This document shows positions 48,064 to 59,570 of a stretch of DNA of 64,000 nucleotides, piece by piece. Numbering within the stretch: the first letter of the stretch is position 1; each line of letters starts with the position of its first letter. Where the stretch lies: positions 178,791,448 through 178,855,447 of the forward strand of contig JAVHZZ010000005.1 in the NCBI GenBank assembly GCA_036250195.1, in the 5' to 3' direction. Under the pieces are notes generated by a model. It saw only the letters and a list, made by a program, of their open reading frames with translations. It searched no databases and had not been told where the DNA came from. The translations under genes and the position numbers were made by a program. Source of the DNA: Mixophyes australis. Lineage: Eukaryota; Chordata; Amphibia; Anura; Limnodynastidae.

Positions 48064-49407
48064 TGTGGCAACTTCAATGGTTAAAGTGTACAAATAATAA
48101 TCATTGTCACGAACACACAGCCTGTCCCAGATACAGCAATCTGAACAGCTGGCGTCACTTTAGTCACTTAGCAATGAATACACCTTTTCTGCCACCACAA
48201 AGGATTTATTATGGTGTCCTTACGTTCACCAGAACCATTTATTAATGTTTCATACTTAAATCATATACACATGTAGCATGAGCCTCCCTGGGCTTCGTAA
48301 GTTCACAAAGAATCACGGAGAACACACTAGATTAAATGTATTTAATCTGAAAAATGTTTCCAAAGCTTTGTTACAAAATTAATAACAAGACATACAATAT
48401 GTTGCACAAATAAGTTTTAGAAAATAAAAAAGGGAAATAAAATCAGAGTCACTACTTAATAGTTAAGACCTGGTGTGTGAGGGAGCACAATTGAGAAATA
48501 TGAACCATTTCAGTCTAGATAGACCCCCTTATGAAAATGCACAATGTAATGTCTAAAGCAAAAGATTTGAAACCCTTCTTACAGGCTCTTCACTCCCACC
48601 TTAGGAATTACATTTTCAATTAAGTCAGATTGATTACCAAAATGACACAGAGCTTTCCAAAGTAAATTATCTATCACTAAGATATATGTTTGGGCACCTC
48701 AGAGGATCTATCACCCCTGCTCTGCTTGAGTAGCTAGATGGTTTACAACTTTGGGGCTTCAAACTCCTCTAAGATCCTTATCTATCCTGGGCCTGGCTAG
48801 TTTCAAAAGATTAATGACACTTGCATAAGTTCAAACTCATGTCATCTAGCAAAGCACACGTTGAGATTACATTGCAAGGTTACGTATAAAAATTCACATT
48901 GTCATACATGAATTCAACAGAAAATAACAATCAGTCATTAGATATACTACATAATCATCACAATCATATTACCAAATTCTTAAAGGACAGAGTCCTTGTA
49001 TAGATTGCACTTGTTTATGTGGTTTAATATTCATAATATCATTGAAAACTCCCTGCTTTCTACTGGGCAAGAAGTAGTAACCTGCATTAACATTAGATTA
49101 TCAAAGATTGGTTGATATTAGGTTTATTTCTATAATAGCTTGGATTACACAATCTGCCACTGAAACATTAAGGGCAATGCATGTAATTTTCTTTAAGCTT
49201 TTTTTTTTAAAAGTCTCTGGAGATCCATATTGTTAAGTATTACTTAGAGTTTAGACTGCAAATTAACTTTGCTTAAAGCCTGATTGCTGGAATAGCAACG
49301 AGGCAATTCCTTGGAGAAATAAAGCCGCAGAAATATTTTATTTTCTAGTCAGTGAATAAGTAAAAGCTAATAACAAAATGCTGGGAGACATGCCATATAT
49401 TAACCAT
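48064..49407. other. Unassigned DNA
   Basis: TGTCACGAAC at 48105 looks like an LTR start, but I could not find a convincing end or duplication. No coding signal. Confidence 0.4.
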
Positions 49408-50159
49408 TATGGTAAAATCTCAATTAGAAGATTGCATAGCTTGAATATACACTGAATAGTATGTTGATAGTATAATAATTGCTATGCTGCATGATGTATA
49501 CAATGTATACAGTGAAAACCTTCATTGTTTTAGAAACTTGTTGTTTATTTATAGTACATAAAGGATTATGATATCGCTTGGAAATGATTTGCATCTGAAG
49601 TCTCTTTAGTGTGTGAATAATATGCTAATCAGAGGCAAATAAACAACTTTTTGGGGATTTTAGGGCTTTTCACTAAATATTTTCTCTGTAAATGATTATA
49701 TTATTACTAGAAACTAGAGGATGCTAAGTGAAAGGAAGTAAGACCACAGCAAATGTGCAGTGTGTGTGAGAGAGCCAGGGGAATCCTCTCCAAGGAAGTC
49801 CTGTCTAGGAGTACATGTCTACAGTAAAATGTGCAAGCTCATTGCACAGCTAATAAGCTATAAAACATGAAGACATTAACTATCAACCTGACTCCTTTGA
49901 TGCTCTCAAGAGCAAAAACCTGCATCTGAATTCCAATGTTTCCTCTCTTAATTAAATCCCTGGTCTGCACATTTCTTAATTATACATGCTGGTGACATGT
50001 ATATACATATCCTTACTGTAATAGTGTACATGACCTTAACATAGACTGGTACACTGGTATCTATAGCTGGGTCAGAAAGCAAAGCCTACAGAGCTTTAGA
50101 GGATACTGTTGAGTTAGTGGAGGATAAAGAGAGGTTCCGAGAAGATAACTTTTAGTGTC
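49408..50159 (+). repeat. 0.75 kb duplicated segment, copy 1
   Basis: Matches 51805-52541 over its whole length with about 27 mismatches (roughly 96 % identity). One 17-bp stretch (TTATATTATTACTAGAA) is present only here, near 49693. No coding sense and no terminal repeat. It may be a local segmental duplication or two copies of an unknown repeat. Confidence 0.95.
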
Positions 50160-51119
50160 AAAGGTCAAGGAATCACACAGCAACAGGTGCACAATAATTA
50201 GGAACACAGCGACAGGTAATCAATTACACAGCAAGCAGGTACTTCAGATGATAATTATGATTATATGAGTCTGCTAGGCCTGGCAGAGATTTTGGAGCGC
50301 TTTAACACAAATTGCTCTTTTCTCCAAACAGTCCCATGTAGACTGCGCTGTCATGCTTCATACAGGACGTCACTCTTCCCAGTTATGTGAGAAAGCAGTG
50401 GAGCTATTAGACTCCATGAACACTTATTTCCCCATAGAGGTATGCTAGAAACAATATTTTTCTTCCAAGTTGGTATGATTTTTAAAATGTCATCCATCTG
50501 TACCAGTAATTGACTTTCTCCATATACAGATGTGGAATGAAATTTAAAAAAAAATCCCCCTTGTTTGGGGCATACATACAATGTAGTGCATTTAGGGTGA
50601 ATAAACTGTGGTTGCTTAATGTGTGCTTTATTAATATATACAACTAAACAAAGTATGCAAGGGCTCCAATGAAAAGTAACAGTTTTATTAATTGATGTTT
50701 TTCAACCTCTTGCCGTTTACTTGTCCTACTTGGGAACGTTGGCATATATTCCCTACTTGTATTGTTAATTGGCAGCGCAATGTATGGAGAGCAGGGAAGG
50801 GTGGCCATGTTCAGTTAAGTGCAAGTTATTTACAACAACCAACATTCAGTGGACAGATAAGCAAAATAACAGTTCAAAATATTGTGTATATGCAGTTAAC
50901 AAACTCATGTCTTACAATACCTGTCAAAGAAACCAAATGAAGTGAGCTACTTGCAGTACTTTTAAGTGTAGAGAAGAACAATTCCTCTGTAAACTAAATA
51001 TCTTTCTGTGCCTCTGTAAGGTTGAGTTGATATTCTGCTCCATCTGGTCACTAATCCCAGGTTGATGGTGCTGGACATTGTGGCAGCTCTACCACCTCTC
51101 ACAAGCAATGTGAAATGTA
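50160..51119. other. Unassigned DNA
   Basis: Between the duplicated segment and the solo LTR. No gene recognised. Confidence 0.5.
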
Positions 51120-51124
51120 ACACG

Positions 51125-51748
51125 TGTTACGAGCCATAGCGGCCCGCTGCTCGATTCCCCTCATGTCCTGGCTGTCATAGCAACAGTTGGAATGTCACTT
51201 CCTGTTTTCTCATCCTGGCCGTCACCATGGCAAAGGTCAGGACGCTTTGCATTCACTGCCAAGTATAATGATGAACTTAATTAACAGCCTGCTGGGCTGA
51301 TATGGGACACATAAGTTCCACCAATCTGATTGGTACATGTGAGTATATAAGGCAGGGAGGGTTTAGCCTCCCTGTCAGTTATATCATTCTCTGTGCCTGC
51401 TAAACAGCTCCCCTGTTCCTGTGTATCTTCTGCTACCTTGAACTTGATTTCCTATTGTGACCCTTTGGCTTGACTTTGGACCCTGGTTGAACTTCTGTGC
51501 CCTTCGACTATCCTGCTTGCATCTGACCCACGACTTTTAAAATGCCTCTGGTATCCGCCTGTATTCTGGTTACTCTCTACCTGGCACTATGGTTAGTTCA
51601 GATAAGCTTCTACTACTATAGAGCTAAATCCTTGGGGCATCCGAATACCTCCGAACATACCAGTTCTATGGGAAAAGCGGCTGCTATAGGTGAAGATCTC
51701 TATCAGGCTGGTTCTAAAAGCTTATCTAAACAGCCGTGAGCCATAACA
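51125..51748 (+). mobile_element. Solo LTR, gypsy type A, 624 bp
   Basis: TGTTACGAGCCATAG … GAGCCATAACA, an 11-bp inverted terminal match. The target duplication is cacg, or acacg if one shared A is counted (51120-51124 and 51748-51752). TATA-like GTATATAAGGCAGGGAGG near 51342. The 65-codon frame near 51542 has no domain. Confidence 0.88.
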
Positions 51749-51804
51749 CACGGTATTGGGACTGATCAAAGAACACTGCTGTTAGTCTTCTTATGTTGAT
51801 ATGA

Positions 51805-52541
51805 TATGGTAAAATCTCAATTAGTAGATTGCATAGCTTGAATATACACTGAATAGTATGTTGATAGTTTAATCATTGCTATGCTGCATGATGTATACAA
51901 TGTATATAGTGAAAACTTTCATTGTTTTAGAAGCTTGTTGTTTATTTATAGTACATAAAGGATTATGATATCGCTTGGAAATGATTTGCATCTGAAGTCT
52001 CTTTAGTGTGTGAATAATATGCTAATCAGAGGCAAATAAACAACTTTTTGGGGATTTTAGGGCTTTTCACTAAATATTTTCTCTGTAAATGAAACTAGAG
52101 GATGCTAAGTGAAAAGGAAGTAAGAAGACAGCAAATGTGCAGCATGTGTGAGAGAGCCAGGGGAATCCTCTCCTAGGAAGTCCTGTCTAGGAGTACATGT
52201 CTACAGTAAAATGTGTTGGCTCATTGCACAGCTAATAAGCTATGAAGCATGAAGACATTAACTATCAACCTGACTCCTTTGATGCTCTCAAGAGCAAAAA
52301 CCTGCATCTGAATACCAATGTTTCCTCTCCTAATTAAATCCCTGGTCTGCCCATTTCTTAATTATACATGCTGGTGACATGTATATACCTATGCTTACTG
52401 TAATAGTGTACATGACCTTAACATAGACTGGTACACTGTTATCTGTAGCTAGGTCAGAAAGCAAAGCCTACAGAGCTTTAGAGGACACTGTTGAGTTAGT
52501 GGAGGATAAAGAGAGGTTCCGAGAAGATAACTTTTAGTGTC
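51805..52541 (+). repeat. 0.75 kb duplicated segment, copy 2
   Basis: About 96 % identical to 49408-50159. The copy stops exactly where a Penelope-like fragment begins (52542). Confidence 0.95.
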
Positions 52542-53045
52542 CGCAAGATGCTCATGTGGGGATTGTAAGAGACCACTAGGGGAACCCTGTTGTTGTCCAC
52601 CTTCTCTTTGTAATCCAGGAGGATACTCCTTGGGATTCTTATGGCAATGTGGATCTGTTCATCTATAAATATTGGATGTCATCCTTGTTGTAGGAATGTA
52701 TTCCTCAGTGATAGCAGGTTTTGTTTTCTGTCTTCACTGTCTGAACAAATCCAAATGTATCTCAGAGTTTGGCTGTAAATTATGGACTTCTGTGTCCTGG
52801 GTGAAAGCTGTTCCATCTCAGATATGCTGGGCGGCCTGTAGGTTTTTGATAGACTGATGTTTGTATAATATTGTTTTTATTGTATAGGGTCATGTCCAGG
52901 AAATGTATCTGAGATCATGAGTAGTTAAGAGTGAGTCCGATGGTTGCGTGAAACTTGTTGAAGTTTTTATTGAAAGTCAGCAGCTCATCTTCAGAGCCAG
53001 TCCAGATTAGAAGCAAATCATCAATATAACGGAAGTATGCTAAAG
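52542..53045 (-). pseudogene. Penelope-like RT central fragment
   Basis: Minus-strand translation near 53040-52985 gives FRYIDDLLLIWTGSEDEL, containing the catalytic YIDD. Further on come HFLDMTLYNKN, QTSVYQKPTGRPAYL and, near 52545-52600, a VPLVVSYNPHMSIL block, all typical of Penelope-like RTs. Several stops and frameshifts make it non-functional. It contains the central RT part that the remnant at 43731-44850 lacks. It abuts gypsy RT sequence at about 53050. Confidence 0.85.
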
Positions 53046-53049
53046 GTTT

Positions 53050-53870
53050 CATTGTGCAAGTTTATAAGAATTACTCCTCTAGTTCCTCCTCTCCTGTAAC
53101 ATGTCACTCAGTGGAGCTTCTCTATTGGCATTACGAATTGCCTGTAGTAACCTACTAGGCCTATGAAGGTCCTTAACTGTGATTTCTGTCCCAGTCTTGG
53201 CCAGTTTTTGACTGCTTCCACCTCGTCTAGTTGAGGTTTTACTTGCCCTTGCACATATATTTGGCTTTTCTCATAGCTATGGCACACTTTACTGGATTAG
53301 CTGTCAATCCTGCGGACGTCAATGAAGCTAAGATAACCTTAATGTTGAACAGATGTGACTTCCAGTCTGGGGTAAAAATCTCTGTCATCTAACTAAGCGA
53401 CCGCACAAATTGTATGGGGTTGTAGCAATTTATTCATGGTCCTTTGGAAGATGGCAGATGCCCCATGCAACCCAAAGGGTAGAACCTTATACTGGAAGAG
53501 ACCCTCAGTGGTGGCAAATGCAGTCTTTTGCTTGGCCAAGGAGGTAAGGTGAACTTGACTTTGTTAAGTCAAGAGTAGTCAAATAGTTAGTACCTAGTTG
53601 ATTTTCTACACGTTTGCCCACCCATGGCATAGGATAGGCATCAAACTGTGATATGCCTTTTAACCTCCTAAAGTCATTGCAGAACTGAATGCTTCCATTG
53701 GGATTTGGAACAAGCACAATAGTACTGTTCCACTCACTAATAGATTCCTGAATCAAGTCAGGCTGGACTATTTTCTCAATTTTCTTTCTCACTTTAGCCC
53801 ATCTGTCCTGGGAATACGCTCCTGGCAGAGTGAGAATGTCGTGTTCGATTAAAACTATGCGCCCAAGAAT
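53050..53870 (-). pseudogene. Gypsy reverse transcriptase, decayed
   Basis: The product starts with an EHDILTLPG lead-in directly after the integrase C-terminus. It runs through SISEWNSTIVLVPNPNGS, FCNDFRRL, FDAYPMPWVG, TTLDLTK, then (shifted frame) GLFQYKVLPFGLHGA, and LDD preceded by a stop at the place of the catalytic YxDD motif. It ends in TFIGLVGYYRQFV, the start of the RT connection region, near 53150. Multiple stops and at least two frameshifts show that it is inactive. No RNase H domain follows; at about 53050 the sequence passes into a Penelope-like fragment. Confidence 0.88.
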
Positions 53871-53873
53871 GGG

Positions 53874-55385
53874 TTAGAAGACATCCCTGTTCCAGTGTAT
53901 CATTTCCTCAGTCTGCTGGCTTTGTCTAACAGATAAAACTGGCACTATGGCAACTTCAGAGTTTTCAATGACTATAGCCACTAACCGAGGAGAGGGGTTC
54001 TCATCATACCAAGGTTTAAGGAGATTGGCGTGATATATTTGTTCCTCTCTTCTCCTCCCCAATTGATGGACCCTGTAATTGACAGGGACTACAACCTCTA
54101 GGACTTTATACCTACTGTAAACTGCCACAATGTGTAAAAGCTTGCTTTCCTGGGAATGGACCAGGACCATGACTAGGACCTTATCCCCAGGATTGAAAGC
54201 TCAAACTACAGCAGTTTTATCATTACTTCTGTTTTGCCATTCCTGAGCCTCTTTTACATGTTGTTGTAAAATGGGCCCCTATCTTTCCCAACCTCTCTTT
54301 CATTTGGGCCACAAATTGTACCATATTTGGCTCTCTGGGCCTTGCTGCTTCCACCCTTCTTTCAACATATCCAAGATGACCCTTGGCTGTCTCCCAGACA
54401 ATAACTTAAAAGGACTAAACCCAGTTGAGGCTTGAGGTATCTCACAGATGGCAAAGAACAAATATGGGATAAGAGTGTTTGAATCTTCTTTATCCTGCCC
54501 CATGGCTCTCCTCATCATGTGCTTTAATGTGTGATTAAAGCACTCTACCAAGCCATCAGTTTCTGGATGGTACACAAAAGCATGAAGAGCTGTCATCCCT
54601 AATAGCAGGCACATGTCTTTCATCAACTTGCACATGTGTGCCCTGGTCAGTGAGAATATCCATAGAAATTCCCAAACGAGCAAAAATCAACAAGACCTCT
54701 TTAGCTGTGGAGCTGGACTTTATATTTTACAGGGGAACTACCTCTGTATATTGAGTCGCATAGTCAAGAGAGGACTTCTCCAGTGGCCCGACAAGGTCCA
54801 TACCTATACATTCAAAGTGGACTTGAACTACAGTTATTGGCAGGGGCAGGCTGGGCTGGAAGACAGGGGGGCATTTGCCCCCCGGGCCGGTCCCATACTG
54901 GGCTACCTTGGGTTGGGTCACTGGGCCACCTGCATTTTGTTCCTTTTAAAATCAGCTGCTGAGTCAAGTCTTGCCCCCTGGGCTGAAATTCGCCAGACCT
55001 CCCCTGGGTATTGGTATGAGAGGTGCCCTATGGGGACTGGTTTTCTGGCAAATGGGACACCTGCAATACCATTTCACTGCTATATGTACACCGGACCAAT
55101 AAAATCTGAGCAGAACTCGAGCAAAACTCGTTTTATCTTCCCCCGGGTGTCCCCCACAGACATGTGTATGTGCTTCTCTTAACACTAGAGGTACATGAAC
55201 CTGAGGAATCATTCACTGTTCTACCTCCGTTTTCCCTTGTACAATACCAGTTCTATACAGAAAACGACTTTTATTAACAAAATATGGTATACCTTCTGCA
55301 AGCTGGGCGGCTTTTGCTACACCATTCACCTCAGTCACATTTTTAAATGCATGTTCCTAAGCTGCATTATTAAGTTGGATGCAAG
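53874..55385 (-). pseudogene. Gypsy integrase, decayed and split
   Basis: From high to low coordinates: an N-terminal zinc-binding part with GGHPGEDKT and CRCPICQ (about 55165-55050); then, beyond a MITE at 54841-55006, the catalytic core with GMDLVGPL and DYATQYTEVVPL, a TDQGTH-like block and HPETDGLVECFN (about 54540-54580); and a C-terminal GPY/F-like part with VNYRVHQLGRRR and YHANLLKPW (about 54090-54010). The stretch 55215-55385 and its continuation at 59480-59570, across the hAT2 insertion, is the weakly conserved N-terminal lead. Frame changes occur between all parts. The gene precedes RT on the same strand. Confidence 0.88.
54841..55006 (+). mobile_element. Short MITE, family M, copy 3
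   Basis: CAGGGGCAGGCTGGGCTG … CTCCCCTG. Flanks gttattgg (54833-54840) and ggtattgg (55007-55014) match at 7 of 8. It interrupts the integrase between zinc-binding part and core, so it inserted after the provirus. Confidence 0.9.
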
Positions 55386-55734
55386 TAGAGATGGGCGGGT
55401 CCGGTTCTCCGAGAACCGAACCCACCCGAACTTTGGGTATCCGAGTACCGAGCTGAGCAGCTCGGTACTCTCCCGCCCATTCCGAATCCAAATCGAGGCC
55501 GAACGTCATTGTGACGTCGTCGGATCTCGGGACTCGGTTCTCGCGATACTTCAACTTTATAAATACACGCCTCCACAGCAATCCATCGCCATTTGACAGA
55601 GGGAGAGAGCAGGGTGTAGTCATAGGCTAATTAGAGCAGGGACAGAGAATACAATATTGTTCTTGCAATTGCTCTAACCAAAATCGCTAGTGCAGAGAGG
55701 AGGATAGAGGTTTATTATTTTTTCTTCACATTTG

Positions 55735-58045
55735 GCACTCCCCAGCGCTTTTGGGGTGTCCCCCATAATTGTGCATTAATATTTCTGGCTGTCAAAAGTC
55801 ATATCTGTCAGCAGTATCTACTAAATAATTTGTAGCACTCCTCAGTGCTTTTGGGGTGTCCTGCCTAATTGTGCATTAATATTTCTGGCTGTCAAAAGTC
55901 ATATCTGTCAGCAGTATCTACTAAATAATTTTTAGCACTCCTCAGTGTTTTTGGGGTGTCCTCCCTAATTGTGCATTAATATTTCTGGCTGTCAAAAGTC
56001 ATATCTGTCAGCAGTATCTACTAAATAATTTTTAGCACTCCTCAGTGTTTTTGGGGTGTCCTCCCTAATTGTGCATTAATATTTCTGGCTGTCAAAAGTC
56101 ATATCTGTCAGCAGTATCTACTAAATAATTTTTAGCACTCCTCAGTGTTTTTGGGGTGTCCTCCCTAATTGTGCATTAATATTTCTGGCTGTCAAAAGTC
56201 ATATCTGTCAGCAGTATCTACTAAATAATTTTTAGCACTCCTCAGTGCTTTTGGGGTGTCCTCCCTAATTGTGCATTAATATTTCTGGCTGTCAAAAGTC
56301 ATAACTGTCAGCAGAATCTACTAAATAATTTTTAGCACTCCTCAGTGTTTTTGGGGTGTCCTCCCTAATTGTGCATTAATATTTCTGGCTGTCAAAAGTC
56401 ATATCTGTCAGCAGTATCTACTAAATAATTTTTAGCACTCCTCAGTGTTTTTGGGGTGTCCTCCCTAATTGTGCATTAATATTTCTGGCTGTCAAAAGTC
56501 ATATCTGTCAGCAGTATCTACTAAATAATTTGTAGCACTCCTCAGTGCTTTTGGGGTGTCCTCCCTAATTGTGCATTAATATTTCTGGCTGTCAAAAGTC
56601 ATATCTGTCAGCAGTATCTACTAAATAATTTTTAGCACTCCTCAGTGTTTTTGGGGTGTCCTCCCTAATTGTGCATTAATATTTCTGGCTGTCAAAAGTC
56701 ATATCTGTCAGCAGTATCTACTAAATAATTTTTAGCACTCCTCAGTGTTTTTGGGGTGTCCTCCCTAATTGTGCATTAATATTTCTGGCTGTCAAAAGTC
56801 ATATCTGTCAGCAGTATCTACTAAATAATTTTTAGCACTCCTCAGTGCTTTTGGGGTGTCCTCCCTAATTGTGCATTAATATTTCTGGCTGTCAAAAGTC
56901 ATAACTGTCAGCAGAATCTACTAAATAATTTTTAGCACTCCTCAGTGTTTTTGGGGTGTCCTCCCTAATTGTGCATTAATATTTCTGGCTGTCAAAAGTC
57001 ATATCTGTCAGCAGTATCTACTAAATAATTTTTAGCACTCCTCAGTGTTTTTGGGGTGTCCTCCCTAATTGTGCATTAATATTTCTGGCTGTCAAAAGTC
57101 ATATCTGTCAGCAGTATCTACTAAATAATTTTTAGCACTCCTCAGTGCTTTTGGGGTGTCCTCCCTAATTGTGCATTAATATTTCTGGCTGTCAAAAGTC
57201 ATTTCTGTCAGCAGTATCTACTAAATAATTTTTAGCACTCCTCAGTGTTTTTGGGGTGTCCTCCCTAATTGTGCATTAATATTTCTGGCTGTCAAAAGTC
57301 ATAACTGTCAGCAGAATCTACTAAATAATTTGTAGCACTCCTCAGTGTTTTTGGGGTGTCCTCCCTAATTGTGCATTAATATTTCTGGCTGTCAAAAGTC
57401 ATATCTGTCAGCAGTATCTACTAAATAATTTTTAGCACTCCTCAGTGTTTTTGGGGTGTCCTCCCTAATTGTGCATTAATATTTCTGGCTGTCAAAAGTC
57501 ATATCTGTCAGCAGTATCTACTAAATAATTTTTAGCACTCCTCAGTGCTTTTGGGGTGTCCTCCCTAATTGTGCATTAATATTTCTGGCTGTCAAAAGTC
57601 ATAACTGTCAGCAGAATCTACTAAATAATTTTTAGCACTCCTCAGTGTTTTTGGGGTGTCCTCCCTAATTGTGCATTAATATTTCTGGCTGTCAAAAGTC
57701 ATATCTGTCAGCAGTATCTACTAAATAATTTTTAGCACTCCTCAGTGTTTTTGGGGTGTCCTCCCTAATTGTGCATTAATATTTCTGGCTGTCAAAAGTC
57801 ATATCTGTCAGCAGTATCTACTAAATAATTTTTAGCACTCCTCAGTGCTTTTGGGGTGTCCTCCCTAATTGTGCATTAATATTTCTGGCTGTCAAAAGTC
57901 ATTTCTGTCAGCAGTATCTACTAAATAATTTTTAGCACTCCTCAGTGTTTTTGGGGTGTCCTCCCTAATTGTGCATTAATATTTCTGGCTGTCAAAAGTC
58001 ATAACTGTCAGCAGAATCTACTAAATAATTTTTAGCACTCCCCAG
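55735..58045 (+). repeat. 100-bp minisatellite in hAT2 leader
   Basis: About 23 units of exactly 100 bp (CTCAGTGTTTTTGGGGTGTC, CTCCCTAATTGTGCATTAAT, ATTTCTGGCTGTCAAAAGTC, then ATATCTGTCAGCAGTATCTA and CTAAATAATTTTTAGCACTC). The GTGCTT variant recurs at 55841, 56241, 56541, 56841, 57141, 57541 and 57841, a mostly 300-bp higher-order period. It ends about 15 bp before the transposase-derived ATG. Confidence 0.97.
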
Positions 58046-58060
58046 TGGTTTGCGCTCAGA

Positions 58061-58717
58061 ATGGATTCAAAGCAGTCCACATATGATCTAAATGAGCAAC
58101 CAGGTTCTGTCACCAGTCCTGATGTTAGTGTTCCCAGTACGTCATCTGGCCAAGGCGATGTCAAACAACAGAGTGTTTTCAAATTAGTGCAAAAAACAAA
58201 AACCAAAAAAAAATTTACTGTATTGAAGCGAAAAAGAAGTGTAACTGAGCAAAAGTTAAGTGACGATAAAAAAAAAATTGCAAGCATGCCATTCTACACA
58301 CGCAGTGGCAAAGAGAGAAGGCCTTCACCTTTGGCTATTAGTGGCAGATCCCAAAAAGTTACCCAGCCTACAATTGGTGCACAACTACTGTTACGCGTCA
58401 AAGCCGAGCTGCAAGATAACAGTGAGGCATTACAGGAGAATATTTGCTCTGATTCACAAATGACAACAATCCCTGTGGAGAGTCCATCCAACAGTGGGAT
58501 GTCTAATCGTGAGCATTCTGCTGATGTGTGCCTTAATAGCCCGAGTGTAGCCGGTGATACCCAAATTGAGGATGCCACTTTGGAATTAGAAGAGGATGAG
58601 GGGGAGTTTTGTGTAGGCGACGAGGGCGCTAATGAGGATGTTGATGATTATGATGCAGACAGATACCAAATTGCCTTTCTCAATTTCTATTTATATTCTA
58701 GATTATATAACGGTTGA
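58061..58717 (+). CDS. hAT2 truncated transposase, N-terminal part only
   Basis: 218 codons from ATG 58061 (start MDSKQ). A basic segment is followed by YTRSGKERRPSP at about residues 80-95, then a Ser-rich stretch and an acidic segment (LELEEDEGEFCVGDEG, about 175-195). After about residue 198 the frame enters the 3' tandem repeats, and the last 20 or so residues are repeat-encoded. No BED finger, DDE residues or hATC, so it cannot be a transposase. If expressed, it could only be a DNA- or partner-binding fragment, which is speculative. It shows that the N-terminal and acidic parts form one frame in this family, which bears on the frameshift in hAT1. The upstream 2.3 kb is tandem repeat. Confidence 0.8.
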   Translation: MDSKQSTYDLNEQPGSVTSPDVSVPSTSSGQGDVKQQSVFKLVQKTKTKKKFTVLKRKRSVTEQKLSDDKKKIASMPFYTRSGKERRPSPLAISGRSQKVTQPTIGAQLLLRVKAELQDNSEALQENICSDSQMTTIPVESPSNSGMSNREHSADVCLNSPSVAGDTQIEDATLELEEDEGEFCVGDEGANEDVDDYDADRYQIAFLNFYLYSRLYNG

Positions 58718-59100
58718 ATAGTTTTCTATTTTACTCCTAGTGGAGAGAGGATCTGATACAGACAGATACCAAACTGCCTTTGTCCATTTCAATTTATATT
58801 GTACTGTATATAACGGCTGAATTTATTAGTATTTTATACAAGTGGAGGGGGGCCTAGAGAGACAGAAACCAAACTGGCTTTCTCCATGTCAATTAATATT
58901 GTACAGTCTATAATGGCTGAATTTTTTGGTATTTTATACAAGTGGAGGGGGGCCTAGAGAGACAGAAACCAAACTGGCTTTCTCCATGTCAATTAATATT
59001 GTACAGTCTATAATGGCTGAATTTTTTGGTATTTTATACAAGTGGAGGGGGGCCTTGAGAGACAGAAACCAAACTGGCTTTTTCCATTTCTTTACATATT
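58650..59100 (+). repeat. 100-bp tandem units in hAT2 3' part
   Basis: About 4.5 units of the type AGAGACAGAAACCAAACTGG … GTATTTTATACAAGTGGAGG, with AGTGGAGGGG at 58841, 58941 and 59041. Unrelated in sequence to the leader array. Confidence 0.93.
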
Positions 59101-59570
59101 TAACTATAAGTGTAGGGTGTAATATACATTCAAAGACGATGGCTGCATTGCCAATATGCATAGATGGAGAGGAAGACAATCTGTTTTGTGTGTAGAATAG
59201 GCCTACCAACGAAGAATTAAACAGTTTTTTGGATGATTTATTACCTCAACAATTAGATTACTTGTCTCTAAAACAGTTGGAGCACTAAATTGGGTTAATT
59301 TAGGCCCAAAAACATGGATTTTCCAAAAAAATAGCAAAACAAAACCAAACAAAACCAAAACCAAAACCAAAATACGCAATGGCGGTTTTGCAAAACCAAA
59401 ACCAAAACCAAAACACGACGGTAATCCAGATCCAAAACCGAATCCAAAACCAAAACACGGGGGTCAGTGACCATCTCTAGATGCAAGTAAAGTCTTGCAA
59501 AGGAAACAAAGTCCATCTCCTTACTGACAGGCCTGTCCAGGCTTCCCCAAATGGTGACACTTGTTTAAAG

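Larger units (their letters stand above)
55386..59479 (+). mobile_element. hAT element, deletion derivative (hAT2), 4.1 kb
   Basis: Ends TAGAGATGG … CCATCTCTA, flanked by identical 8-bp target duplications gatgcaag (55378-55385 and 59480-59487). Related to hAT1 in subterminal CCGAGTACCGAGC/ATCCAGATCC-type motifs, TATA box (55558), N-terminal transposase sequence and A-rich 3' end. The BED finger and all catalytic parts are gone: N-terminal coding sequence runs straight into the 3' tandem repeats. It interrupts the gypsy integrase. It would need transposase from an autonomous relative. Confidence 0.94.

Noticed and set aside
48105..48970. LTR beginning TGTCACGAAC
   Set aside because: No matching terminus, target duplication or primer-binding site found.
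55735..58045. CRISPR-like or centromeric satellite array
   Set aside because: Lies wholly inside a hAT element with an intact target duplication; no unique spacers, and too short to be a centromeric satellite.
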